Below, piece after piece: positions 1 through 8,170 of a stretch of DNA of 12,030 nt. The stretch is from Baffinella frigidus (taxonomy: Eukaryota > Cryptophyceae > Cryptomonadales > Baffinellaceae). Under the pieces are notes generated by a model. It was not told where the DNA came from, made no database searches, and saw only the letters and a list, made by a program, of their open reading frames with translations. The position numbers and the translations under genes are program-made. Position 1 is the first letter of the stretch, and every line of letters starts with the position of its first letter. The stretch is taken from contig MU648337.1 in the NCBI GenBank assembly GCA_026770585.1, positions 2,691 to 14,720 of the forward strand. The letters run 5' to 3'.

Positions 1-91
1 CTAAACCCTAGACCCTGAACCCTAAACCCTAAACCCTAAACCCTAAACCCTAAACCCTAGACCCTGAACCCTAAACCCTAAACCCTAAACC
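1..91. repeat. Telomeric repeat array, CCCTAAA/TTTAGGG type
   Basis: Thirteen consecutive 7-base units fill positions 1-91. Most are CTAAACC (the TTTAGGG repeat read on the C-rich strand). Variant units CTAGACC and CTGAACC occur as an adjacent pair at 8-21 and again at 57-70. The C-rich strand reads 5' to 3' into the window, which is the orientation expected at a genuine left chromosome end. The array stops abruptly at about 91 and is followed directly by coding-like sequence, with no subtelomeric spacer. TTTAGGG telomeres are known from plants, green algae, dinoflagellates and oomycetes, so the repeat narrows the host only loosely. Confidence 0.93.
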
Positions 92-1375
92 CTTTATCAG
101 AAGATTAATGGTGCTAGCTGGGAACCTTTACCTACAAGGCGGCGCAACCTGTTGGAGACAGTTAATGGGGTTGGAACTGGTTTTTCTATGAAGCCGCACG
201 CGGTACTTCGTCCAGAGGGGCGCTCTGCTATACTGACACTCTCCTGGGATGATAGTGGTTCGGATACAATTAAAGCTGTGTCGGTAGATGGGGTGCTCAA
301 CGCATGTTCGGTAGACAATAGCGAGTGGCGCAATATAGACCCAAAGCTGACTTTGAAAAAGAATAGTAATTGTGCCAAGATGTGTCCTCAAATTCAAGAT
401 CCGTCAATGGTTTCTGGTACTTTCAGTGCGGGGATGCGCCGTTTGTCTGGGGTTTCTGGTATGGGTGGTGAGGGGGTGGGCCGTATTTGTGTCCAGATGA
501 CGCTCGCACTGGGATCTGTCTATGACATTTTGATCGCACATAGGGACTCCGTGCGGGCGCTACGTGTCAGGGCTCCATGGGTGCACACTGGCGGTGATTG
601 TTGGGTGTCAGTGGGTACTTCGAACGTCTGTGGGGGCCCTGATATCACATGGCGCGGAGGCATGTTATCTGTGGGTGGTCCTGCACAAGTCGGTACCAGT
701 GGACAGCATATGGTTCACATCAATGGCTCTGGATCAAGTACAGAACCTGCATCAAATACAGAGAGGGGGTTGGTGGACACACACGTCGCATTTGAGGCCA
801 AAACGGTGCGTCCAAGCAGAGATATGTCAGACCTTGTGTATTTATCACTAGACCGTGGTATGCGCATCACAAGGATTGTCACAGCTAATACTATCAGTGT
901 AGAGGCTATGACGAAACTGAGTGTGGCAAAGTCACGCGCTCAGATAATGACAGTCTGCATGGAGTATAGATCACAATGTATCCTCACCGAACATGACCAG
1001 CTACCCATGACCAGGAACGGGGGACACTCTGGGTGGAGCTTTGAGCAAATGCAAGGCTCGCCGGTGAGTGCTAAGTCAGGGATGCCGGGTTCAGTCTTGT
1101 GGGTTGCAGACCTTCAACGTACACCCCATTGTCACATATCCGTGGGTAGTTGGTTGCTAGGGACGATACCCTTAAATACCGAAGACCGCCTCTCCACTCT
1201 ATTTACAAGGTCTGTGAGTCGGATGTGCGAGGAGCCTCAGGCTGTTGTGTTAATACGCCCAGGGTTTGCATGGCCTGGTCTGGTCAGTGGCCACTCAAAC
1301 CGCACCGAGTGGAGCATCACCTTTATAGAGATGCAGGCAATCGACGAGCTCGGGGTTCCGACCAGACGAACCTAA
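92..1375 (+). CDS. 5'-truncated ORF abutting the telomere; probable extracellular protein, function unknown
   Basis: The frame is open from the last telomere unit (in-frame TAA at 86-88) to a TAA at 1373-1375, about 427 codons. There is no ATG before 188, yet the stretch 92-187 translates into ordinary protein sequence (QKINGASWEPLPTRRR and on), so the true N-terminus appears to have been lost at the telomere junction. An annotation that insists on ATG would start at 188 (395 residues); TTG at 152 is also in frame but is not a credible eukaryotic start. The product is rich in Gly, Ser, Thr and Val with scattered Cys and has NGS and NRT glycosylation sequons, which suggests a beta-rich secreted domain. 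No membrane span is seen before the stop. I do not recognise the family. It could be a decaying remnant, or a gene whose C-terminal tail lies in the in-frame ORF further downstream. Confidence 0.7.
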   Translation, partial: LYQKINGASWEPLPTRRRNLLETVNGVGTGFSMKPHAVLRPEGRSAILTLSWDDSGSDTIKAVSVDGVLNACSVDNSEWRNIDPKLTLKKNSNCAKMCPQIQDPSMVSGTFSAGMRRLSGVSGMGGEGVGRICVQMTLALGSVYDILIAHRDSVRALRVRAPWVHTGGDCWVSVGTSNVCGGPDITWRGGMLSVGGPAQVGTSGQHMVHINGSGSSTEPASNTERGLVDTHVAFEAKTVRPSRDMSDLVYLSLDRGMRITRIVTANTISVEAMTKLSVAKSRAQIMTVCMEYRSQCILTEHDQLPMTRNGGHSGWSFEQMQGSPVSAKSGMPGSVLWVADLQRTPHCHISVGSWLLGTIPLNTEDRLSTLFTRSVSRMCEEPQAVVLIRPGFAWPGLVSGHSNRTEWSITFIEMQAIDELGVPTRRT

Positions 1376-1393
1376 TCAGTCTGGTGCCAGGGA

Positions 1394-1663
1394 GTGTCGG
1401 ATGTTTTTTTTTACACACGTGTGTATCCTATTTCAAGCGCGGACAGTCTATACGTTAAATACACTATGTGTTTAGGGTGTTGTTTTCTTGATATTTGTAC
1501 GTGTGTGACATGTGCTATATTAAGAAGATTGAGCAGTTGCTTCGGTTCTATGTGTTCATGTTGTAGGTCCTCTACAGAAGACAGAGGGACGAAGAATCAT
1601 AAATTCGTACGGATGCCGGATACCAACGAGGCGACGGCGGTAGGAGTGTATTCTATTGAGTAA
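1394..1663 (+). other. Small Cys-rich hydrophobic ORF, possible detached C-terminal tail
   Basis: This is in the same reading frame as the truncated ORF that stops at 1375. It has a GTG at its left edge; its first ATG is 1466, giving 65 residues. It encodes a Cys-rich, moderately hydrophobic segment (about 1454-1522), then arginines, a CSCC cluster resembling juxtamembrane palmitoylation sites, then a polar tail ending at TAA 1661-1663. That order resembles a membrane anchor plus cytoplasmic tail. It may be the true C-terminus of the upstream gene, reached through a short intron or cut off by a nonsense mutation, or an independent small membrane protein, or non-coding. The hydrophobic part contains an Asp, which weakens the membrane-span call. 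Confidence 0.3.
1412..1425. promoter_or_regulatory. 14-base perfect palindrome with CACGTG core
   Basis: TACACACGTGTGTA is its own reverse complement. The centre CACGTG is the canonical E-box/G-box core bound by bHLH or bZIP factors in eukaryotes. It follows a T9 run and sits about 300 bases upstream of the giant gene. A regulatory role is inference; it could also be an RNA hairpin at the 3' end of the truncated gene. Confidence 0.3.
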
Positions 1664-1694
1664 ATGGTGTTTCCCCCTATCATTTGCAATGAGT

Positions 1695-1704
1695 ATTAAG
1701 GATG
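1695..1704 (+). promoter_or_regulatory. Candidate promoter box upstream of giant gene
   Basis: ATTAAGGATG begins 29 bases before the ATG at 1724. A near-identical ATTAGGATG begins 29 bases before the ATG at 10135. Shared sequence at the same distance suggests an initiator or core promoter element, but only two clear copies are present. Confidence 0.25.
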
Positions 1705-1723
1705 CGCCTGAACGGATCTGAAA

Positions 1724-4700
1724 ATGCCACCACACACTCTCATTACGGTCTTTGTATTTCTTCTGTGGGTCGACGGTTGTTTTTCTCAAAACTGTGATGT
1801 GGGCTATTACGCAGAAGATGGCAGTTGTGTTTCATGTCCTCCAAAGAGGAGCACGACAGGGACAGGGAAAACTGCGATAACGGATTGCTTATGTGACAAG
1901 GGGTACCTTGGGTCCGCCAAATGGGGATGCCTCCCATGCCCGAACGGGGATTACAAAGACACAGTGGCTGATTCACAAGGTTGTACGCCATGTCCTGCGA
2001 GGATGGGCTCTGGGGGGGGGGCTCACATCTGCACGTGCGTGGCCGGATACACTTGGAGCGGGATAGGGTGCTTTTTGTGTAGGGTGGGGACGTACAAGCC
2101 GGAGCTGGGGAACGCGGCGTGTTCGATCTGCCCAGCAGGGACAACAAACTCGGAGTCGGCGAGAGAGATGCTCTCGGACTGCTTCTGTGCTGCCGGGTAC
2201 ACGGCGGCGTCGGACGGGGTGGAGTGCAGTGCGTGCGAGGTGGGGTGGTACAAGAACTCGTCAGGGGTGGGGGGTTGCACGGCGTGCCCAGCAGGGACAA
2301 CAAACTCGGAGTCGGCGAGAAAGATGCTCTCAGACTGCTTCTGTGCTGCCGGGTACACGGCGGCTTCGGACGGGGTGGAGTGCAGTGCGTGCGAGGCGGG
2401 GTGGTACAAGAACTCGTCAGGGGTGGGGGATTGCACGGCGTGTGCGAAAAGCAGCTACGCGGACAAGGTGGGGACGGCGACCTGCCTGGCGTGTACGGAC
2501 GGACCGTCCTCTGTGGTTGAGGGAAGCACGACGTGTGGTTGTGAAATGAATTACACATCGGTTCGAACGAACGACGCATTTCCATTGGAGCGTGTCTGTA
2601 TTTCATGTGGACCAGGAACCTATACACCCGTGAAAAACGAAGGGTGTGTCGCATGTGCTGCGTCGAACCTCCCGCCATTTGGACTGTGGAATCACGGGGA
2701 AGAAGGCGATGCACTAGTAACGGACAGGTGCATTCCATCTGGGGTACAGCCGTGTAGAGGCGGTTACGCATTAACGGAGGGTAACATGTGCGAACTGTGT
2801 CCATCGGGGTCATTCTGTCCAGATGGAAGAGAGCAGAAGTGCCCCTCGTATCCAAACACAGTGCAACCGGACACCGATATTGCCTTTCGAACATGGGCAC
2901 CTGGGACCTTTAGTATTGCGTCATGTAAATGCACTCAATCGAGTGCAGTCATGTATCCGATAGAATATCTCGATAAATGCGGCCTCTACGGCATAATCTC
3001 AGAATCCACCGACAGGACTTATTTCCATGCGGATTGTCCCTCCATTGGTTACAATGGTTTCACGGCGTGGGAACCCGAGCAAGAATGCTCTCTCTATTGT
3101 CCTATCGATAGCGCCACGGGTGACTATTGTGAGCGTCTATGTGCCGATACCCCCGTCTGTCAAACACACGAGTACCGCGTCCCGTGTGTGGCACCGTGGA
3201 ATTCTTATTGTGTGCCGTGTGAGGGCGGTGTACCCGAGCATGCTGATGTAGTCGACTACATCAAGAAGGCAATGTCGATATCAACTCAATTCGCAAACTT
3301 TGAAAACGCCAAGACACCTCCACTCTGGCTGTATATCAATCGAGATACGAAAAATGTTCCCACCTCTATCGTTACAGAGAGCGTAATTGGAGGAATTACA
3401 GAGCGTCAGGTGCGTGCAAACTCGGGCGCACGTAACACACAGGGATGGCTCAAGTTATCGGCTGCCGAACCGTTATTCACACTTGAAGCCCCTCCGCAGA
3501 ACGCAATCATCAGCATGTACATCTCTTTGGTTGAAGCTACTGGTAATTGGAAGATACATCGTGCGGAACGAGATGTGTTTATAACAATCTCTACATCCGA
3601 ATGGGTCCGTGTGAATGTTCCATGGTACCCATCTGGTCTAACCGCGAGCCCTGTTGAAGAAGGCGGATTGAACGGCGACATAAAAGTGGATGAGATACAT
3701 GTCACGAGTGCAGTGCTACCACTGTATGTGGGTACAGGGGCGCACCATTGCCCACCTGGGTGGTACCGTTTCAATCACACAGACCCAGTTGAACAAGGAG
3801 TCGGATGCCGAATATGTCTGGCTGGTCATGCGTGTCTCGGAGACCCGGGTGCTGACGATATAATCCCGTGTCCCAACAACACTAAAGCGCTCCCCGCGTC
3901 AAACACTTGCGTGTGCGCCACTGCGGGGTTCAAGGCAACACTGCTGCGCGAGGGGCACACCCTCGAGTGCACCCGCTGCCCAGCCCGGGAGGATTGTTCA
4001 CGTGGGTATGCACACGGGAGCGTCACCTCGTACCAACAGGCCGACGATACTACAAGCAAGCTGAAACAACTCTCGTGCGGCCCGCTCAGCTGCTGCGCCG
4101 TTGATCAGGTCGGCGACGTGCTCTGTTGGGGGGACAATCAGGCTTCGGTGATGACAGTCAACAATATTCGGCGTCCATATATCTTACAAACTGCACAGCC
4201 GCGCCTCGGCTCTTCGTTTGTTACGAAACCATGGATATTCGCACAGGACGCGTTCCCGGTGCAGGGGCTCCACGCGCCGGCTGTCGCTGTTGCTGTGAGC
4301 CAACAGACAGATTCCACTTTATTCAACGACATGTCATGCGCGCTCCTCGAGGACGGTACCGTCACATGCTGGGGAACGTTCATGATGTGTGCCATAGACA
4401 GTTGTGGACAATTGCCACCGGCGCCTGTGCACATCTGTGATATAGGGAACGCCTTCAACCATTTGGACGACCCCTTGTGTGGGTTCAAACACCCAACACA
4501 GGCTGCCACGAGCCTCCGGGTCTCTTCCGGGACGGCTTGTGTGGCGACTGAAATTGGGGAGATCTGGTGCTGGGGCCGCGATATATGGACCGGCCAGCGT
4601 ACCGATCTCATCGATGATATTGAGGAACGCTACCCGCGGCCACCCCGGCGCTGGGACACGCTGCTTCTCGGGGTGGATACTGACCCCAGGTACAACGCGA

Positions 4701-7700
4701 TCGATCTGGTGGACTTTGCGCTCGGTGAGCGCTTCATCTGCGCCATCTACACTCATATGACTGAGAACAAAAACATTCTCATGTGTGCCGGTCGGGACAT
4801 TTTCAACTTCGATGGGATCATATTGAAAGAACTTGATAGGCATGGGGTGAAATCACACATCAGGGCGGCTGGTAATAGGCTACTTGTTGAGACAACCGAT
4901 GATTATTTGGCCGTCATCGGTGGAATTCCGAAACTGTTTTATACAGTTGGGTCTGATTTGGAAGAGACAGTAGAAGAATTGACCACGCATCCACCATACG
5001 GATATGGTAAAAGCTGGAACGACCCGGTAGGAAGGTTATTCCCCATCAGCGTCTGGTCAGACGTCACTCTTGCTGAGGTAAGCCCAGCCGACAACACAGC
5101 TGATGCCTTCATGTGTTTCAAAGGGACACATGCGCAGAGGGGGGTCGAGGTATCATGCTATGCCAACAACCTGAACGGACTGATAATGGATGGTACAATC
5201 GATACAGACTACAGACGAATTCAGATTTCTGCACTGAAAACCGCCACGACAATAGCCCTTGGCGACAATCACGGATGTGCGGGATTGGAGAACGGGGACG
5301 TCGTCTGCTGGGGCCACGGGGCCAACGGGCGGCTCGGAAACACGACGTTGCGTGACGTGGGCACAGAACCAGGTGATGTCCCAGTCTTGGTAGATGGACT
5401 TAAGCTCAGGTCGTTGCGTAGATCGCGTGGCTGGGAGCACCTATGGGGTGCAGTGGCAGGTATCCAGGAATCGATACTCTACGAGGGCTCTGCCATCTCA
5501 CATCAACTTATGGGTCTAAGCCTACCACCGGGTTCTTACATACAACCGAACCACACTGCGACCGACTGGCATTGGATACACGTGGAGGCGTCTGTATCAT
5601 GTCAGTCTGAATCAACGAGATGTGAAGTTGTGCTGGCACGGAACTTGCATAGTCAGGAACCAAAGGCCGATGCGCTGTTTGCAGTGTACACAGTGAACAA
5701 TGGAGAGTCTATGATAATATCTACGGACGTGTGGGTGCTTCCACACGATTATGTCACAGTATTCCTACACAAGACAGAATCAAACATAACAAACACATCC
5801 ATTACTGTCACCGAGTTGATCGCATTTGAGGACACTGAGGTATGCGCGGTCCAGTGTCGATCCGGCTATTACATGCGGAACAGCGTATGTGCACGTTGCG
5901 AAGCGTTCTGTCTAATTGGGCAGTACAGCGGACCATGCCAACTCGGACGCATAGACCCTGCGGCGGAATGTCTACCATGTGATGACAGCATACCGATACC
6001 ACCAGACATTAACAGACCCAATGACACAATGACTCTGTATATACAAGATACTTCTACCGCAAAATGCAGATGGGTTTGTATAGACTCATACTTCTGGGAT
6101 GCCTCCAAAGAAGAATGCATCTTGATACGCACTGAACCCTGTGCGGTGGGACAATACCTATCTACATCATCCAGCTGGGATCAAGATGCGGTATGCACGG
6201 CATGTGTGCCATCCACCGCTGATGACAACAGGGTCTTCGTGTCCAACGCAGACACACAAAACACATGTGAAGAGCTATGTGAACAGGGAAGCTATTTGAT
6301 CTCCTCTCTCAAACCTTGTAATAAATGCAACAACCCCTCGTGCGGGGCTGCAGGATACACCGACATATTCTTAACCACTGAATCATGTACGGACACGTCG
6401 CAAGTCGGATGTGAGAGATGTGAAAATACTCCAGGCGATCTCCATACATTCACCGGGCATGGTATGACGAGATGCAGGTATTCATGCGAGCCGGGGTTTC
6501 ACCCCACATCGGTGTGTGGTGAATGGGACGAATTCCACTCATCCTTGAATTATATTCTGACCAATTGGAGTGTACAGGCAGAAACATCCTTTCAGATACC
6601 AGATGAGGTACTCGTTGAGTGTAAAGAGGGTATGTTAATGCGCATGCGTGGAGATATCCGGGTCAAAGCATCTTTGGTCAATTCCAGTGCGACTATATGG
6701 ATCGACGGGGGTGAGGTGACGAAACATACCGTTCGATTTACCCCACGGGTGTCCACCTTCACACCATACGCAAGTACTTGGGAAGAGGTCGCGCTTGACT
6801 GGATATACAGCGCCGAATCACCAAACGTGGCGTTTCAACTAGAGCAAACGGAGATTGAGATACGTGGTCTCTCGATAGCCACACAGATTCACGATACCTG
6901 TTCAATCGAAAAATATAAGTGTTTGGAATGCGACGACGCATCACTGCCCTTCAATGATTCACATTTCGAGATGTCCGACGACTGCACATGGAGATGCGAC
7001 GAGGAATATGAACTAGACCACACCAGGGGTTGTGTGTACTGTCCGTTTATGGACTGTGGCATCGGGAACTACATGTTGGATTGTGAGGTATGCACCTCTT
7101 GTATCAAATCAGATCAGGTTGCTGTGTTCTCTTCGACTGGACTCCGTGGTATCAACACATCTTGTGACAGTGTCTGTCCATCCGATTTCTTCTTTAACGG
7201 CACATCCCAGACTTGTCAGCGATGCTTGTTGGATATCGAGTGTTTGGCAAATCAGTTCGTCAAAAACTGTAGCAGCGAGTATGATACACATTGTGAGAGA
7301 TGCGCGACCTGCGGAATTGGTACATTTACAGAGACACCATGTGGTGTACACGACACCGTCTGTGTACCCTGTACACCAAACACGAGCGCGACCGGTTTAC
7401 TACCAGACAACGCTCAGTGGGTGAGTATGCAATACAAAACCATGGTGGGTGAGTCCATCGACACCAATCCCACTCCACTCCCAGAATGTTCATGGGTATG
7501 TGATGACGGATACGTGCACGATGAGATCCTTCTGTTCTGTACATCATGTCCCCACGATTGTGGTATCGGTGAATATGAAAGTGAGTGCAAAAACGCCACA
7601 CGTTGGAAAGGGTGCACGCGGTGTGATATCACAGGGAATGCGAGCTTTACAGGGGTCGGGCGACAGCTCCCAAACAGCTGCCCGTGGGTGTGTGACGAGG

Positions 7701-8125
7701 GGTTCTATCGTAACAACGAGAAAGGTATGTGTATACCAATCACACCTGAAGAGTCACCACCAATACAGCCACAATGTACCCAGCATAGCGGTGATTGTGA
7801 GCTAGGACAGTATTTCGCTGTTTCTTCATGTACGTGCCAACTATGTGCACCGACACCCAACCCGTCGATTGCATTTTACGTTAAGCTTGGGACGTGCGAA
7901 TGGGCATGTGTGTTCCCTTACATTCGCGCAAAAGGGGTGTGTATGAGACTGAGTGATGTTACTTCGATCGACAACCGTGGATTGCAAACCATAAACACAG
8001 GCACACAGACTGGTATATCGAATCCACAGTCTTCTGTGAACCCATTCATGCTCTTGGCGGCCGTCACCCCTTTCCTGGTCGTACTACTAATCGCGTGTTC
8101 GTTGGCGTTCAGCGGCGGGGTGTAG
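1724..8125 (+). CDS. Giant Cys-rich surface protein: ephrin-receptor-like repeats, RCC1-like propeller, TNFR-like modules, C-terminal anchor
   Basis: The 2133-residue ORF opens with a signal peptide (hydrophobic residues 6-20, probable cleavage near 21-23), which fixes the start at ATG 1724. Residues 24-360 are ephrin-receptor-like (GCC2_GCC3) Cys repeats of the form CxxGxY...CxxCPxGT...CxCxxGY, including a near-exact 52-residue duplication. Residues 500-670 are a Cys-poor, beta-rich spacer, followed by another Cys-rich stretch (676-760). Residues 785-1240 carry RCC1-like strands: DVLCWGDN, TVTCWGTF, EIWCWGRD, ILMCAGRD, a degenerate YLAVIGG, EVSCYANN and DVVCWGHGANGRLG, enough for one seven-bladed propeller. 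Residues 1374-2075 hold nine C-x3-C modules (such as CRWVC, CSWVC, CPWVC) mixed with CGIG[NTE][YF] motifs, resembling TNFR-type repeats, interrupted by another beta-rich spacer (1600-1720). Residues 2107-2129 are hydrophobic and only four residues follow, so the protein is type I with almost no cytosolic tail, or GPI-anchored. A role in adhesion, recognition or as an envelope spike is inferred. An ATTAAA lies at 8171. Confidence 0.93.
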   Translation: MPPHTLITVFVFLLWVDGCFSQNCDVGYYAEDGSCVSCPPKRSTTGTGKTAITDCLCDKGYLGSAKWGCLPCPNGDYKDTVADSQGCTPCPARMGSGGGAHICTCVAGYTWSGIGCFLCRVGTYKPELGNAACSICPAGTTNSESAREMLSDCFCAAGYTAASDGVECSACEVGWYKNSSGVGGCTACPAGTTNSESARKMLSDCFCAAGYTAASDGVECSACEAGWYKNSSGVGDCTACAKSSYADKVGTATCLACTDGPSSVVEGSTTCGCEMNYTSVRTNDAFPLERVCISCGPGTYTPVKNEGCVACAASNLPPFGLWNHGEEGDALVTDRCIPSGVQPCRGGYALTEGNMCELCPSGSFCPDGREQKCPSYPNTVQPDTDIAFRTWAPGTFSIASCKCTQSSAVMYPIEYLDKCGLYGIISESTDRTYFHADCPSIGYNGFTAWEPEQECSLYCPIDSATGDYCERLCADTPVCQTHEYRVPCVAPWNSYCVPCEGGVPEHADVVDYIKKAMSISTQFANFENAKTPPLWLYINRDTKNVPTSIVTESVIGGITERQVRANSGARNTQGWLKLSAAEPLFTLEAPPQNAIISMYISLVEATGNWKIHRAERDVFITISTSEWVRVNVPWYPSGLTASPVEEGGLNGDIKVDEIHVTSAVLPLYVGTGAHHCPPGWYRFNHTDPVEQGVGCRICLAGHACLGDPGADDIIPCPNNTKALPASNTCVCATAGFKATLLREGHTLECTRCPAREDCSRGYAHGSVTSYQQADDTTSKLKQLSCGPLSCCAVDQVGDVLCWGDNQASVMTVNNIRRPYILQTAQPRLGSSFVTKPWIFAQDAFPVQGLHAPAVAVAVSQQTDSTLFNDMSCALLEDGTVTCWGTFMMCAIDSCGQLPPAPVHICDIGNAFNHLDDPLCGFKHPTQAATSLRVSSGTACVATEIGEIWCWGRDIWTGQRTDLIDDIEERYPRPPRRWDTLLLGVDTDPRYNAIDLVDFALGERFICAIYTHMTENKNILMCAGRDIFNFDGIILKELDRHGVKSHIRAAGNRLLVETTDDYLAVIGGIPKLFYTVGSDLEETVEELTTHPPYGYGKSWNDPVGRLFPISVWSDVTLAEVSPADNTADAFMCFKGTHAQRGVEVSCYANNLNGLIMDGTIDTDYRRIQISALKTATTIALGDNHGCAGLENGDVVCWGHGANGRLGNTTLRDVGTEPGDVPVLVDGLKLRSLRRSRGWEHLWGAVAGIQESILYEGSAISHQLMGLSLPPGSYIQPNHTATDWHWIHVEASVSCQSESTRCEVVLARNLHSQEPKADALFAVYTVNNGESMIISTDVWVLPHDYVTVFLHKTESNITNTSITVTELIAFEDTEVCAVQCRSGYYMRNSVCARCEAFCLIGQYSGPCQLGRIDPAAECLPCDDSIPIPPDINRPNDTMTLYIQDTSTAKCRWVCIDSYFWDASKEECILIRTEPCAVGQYLSTSSSWDQDAVCTACVPSTADDNRVFVSNADTQNTCEELCEQGSYLISSLKPCNKCNNPSCGAAGYTDIFLTTESCTDTSQVGCERCENTPGDLHTFTGHGMTRCRYSCEPGFHPTSVCGEWDEFHSSLNYILTNWSVQAETSFQIPDEVLVECKEGMLMRMRGDIRVKASLVNSSATIWIDGGEVTKHTVRFTPRVSTFTPYASTWEEVALDWIYSAESPNVAFQLEQTEIEIRGLSIATQIHDTCSIEKYKCLECDDASLPFNDSHFEMSDDCTWRCDEEYELDHTRGCVYCPFMDCGIGNYMLDCEVCTSCIKSDQVAVFSSTGLRGINTSCDSVCPSDFFFNGTSQTCQRCLLDIECLANQFVKNCSSEYDTHCERCATCGIGTFTETPCGVHDTVCVPCTPNTSATGLLPDNAQWVSMQYKTMVGESIDTNPTPLPECSWVCDDGYVHDEILLFCTSCPHDCGIGEYESECKNATRWKGCTRCDITGNASFTGVGRQLPNSCPWVCDEGFYRNNEKGMCIPITPEESPPIQPQCTQHSGDCELGQYFAVSSCTCQLCAPTPNPSIAFYVKLGTCEWACVFPYIRAKGVCMRLSDVTSIDNRGLQTINTGTQTGISNPQSSVNPFMLLAAVTPFLVVLLIACSLAFSGGV
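2129..2440 (+). repeat. Tandem 156-base in-frame duplication
   Basis: Units 2129-2284 and 2285-2440 differ at only five of 156 positions by direct comparison. Each encodes a 52-residue Cys module starting CPAGTTNSES and containing CFCAAGYTAASDGVEC. The high identity indicates recent duplication or gene conversion. The surrounding segment (about 2035-2530) uses almost only G- or C-ending codons, unlike much of the rest of the gene. Confidence 0.95.
4061..5443 (+). other. RCC1-like seven-bladed propeller region within the giant protein
   Basis: This region covers residues 780-1240 of the giant protein. Seven beta-strand signatures are centred on residues 801, 882, 949, 1021, 1064, 1145 and 1195. 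Four carry the full CWG motif typical of RCC1/ATS1-like repeats, and the last continues into GHGANGRLGN, the classic RCC1 turn. The fifth and sixth are degenerate. Known RCC1 proteins are mostly nuclear or cytosolic Ran exchange factors; here the fold follows a signal peptide and would lie outside the cell or in the secretory lumen, so a binding role is more likely than nucleotide exchange. Confidence 0.7.
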
Positions 8126-8170
8126 ATAAATACTTATGCATTACTGGTTCTGCAACACAGACTGCTCACT

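Larger units (their letters stand above)
1376..1723 (+). other. Intergenic stretch between truncated ORF and giant gene
   Basis: This 348-base gap holds a run of nine T at 1403-1411, a 14-base perfect palindrome at 1412-1425, a Cys-rich small ORF ending at 1663, and a short ATTAAGGATG box at 1695-1704 upstream of the giant gene. One TTTAGGG unit at about 1469 is a chance-level single copy. No tRNA or other structured RNA was recognised. Confidence 0.5.

Noticed and set aside
97-397. Minus-strand frames of 89-93 codons near the telomere
   Set aside because: They are antisense to the truncated ORF, with no supporting motif or composition.
1466-1475. Single TTTAGGG unit inside the gap
   Set aside because: One 7-base match is expected by chance at this scale and is not an interstitial telomere array.
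2119-2549. Two overlapping plus-strand frames of 120-133 codons
   Set aside because: Both are shadows of the GC-rich duplicated modules, where stop codons are rare in every frame; they have biased Gly/Arg/Val composition and no start context.
1743-2900. 385-codon open frame on the minus strand
   Set aside because: It lies opposite the Cys-rich repeats of the giant gene. Its Pro/Thr/Arg/Cys composition comes from reading the duplicated GC-rich codons backwards, and the sense frame has clear domains.
4138-4843. Minus-strand frames of 157 and 169 codons
   Set aside because: They lie within the RCC1-like part of the giant gene, whose CWG strands establish the sense frame.
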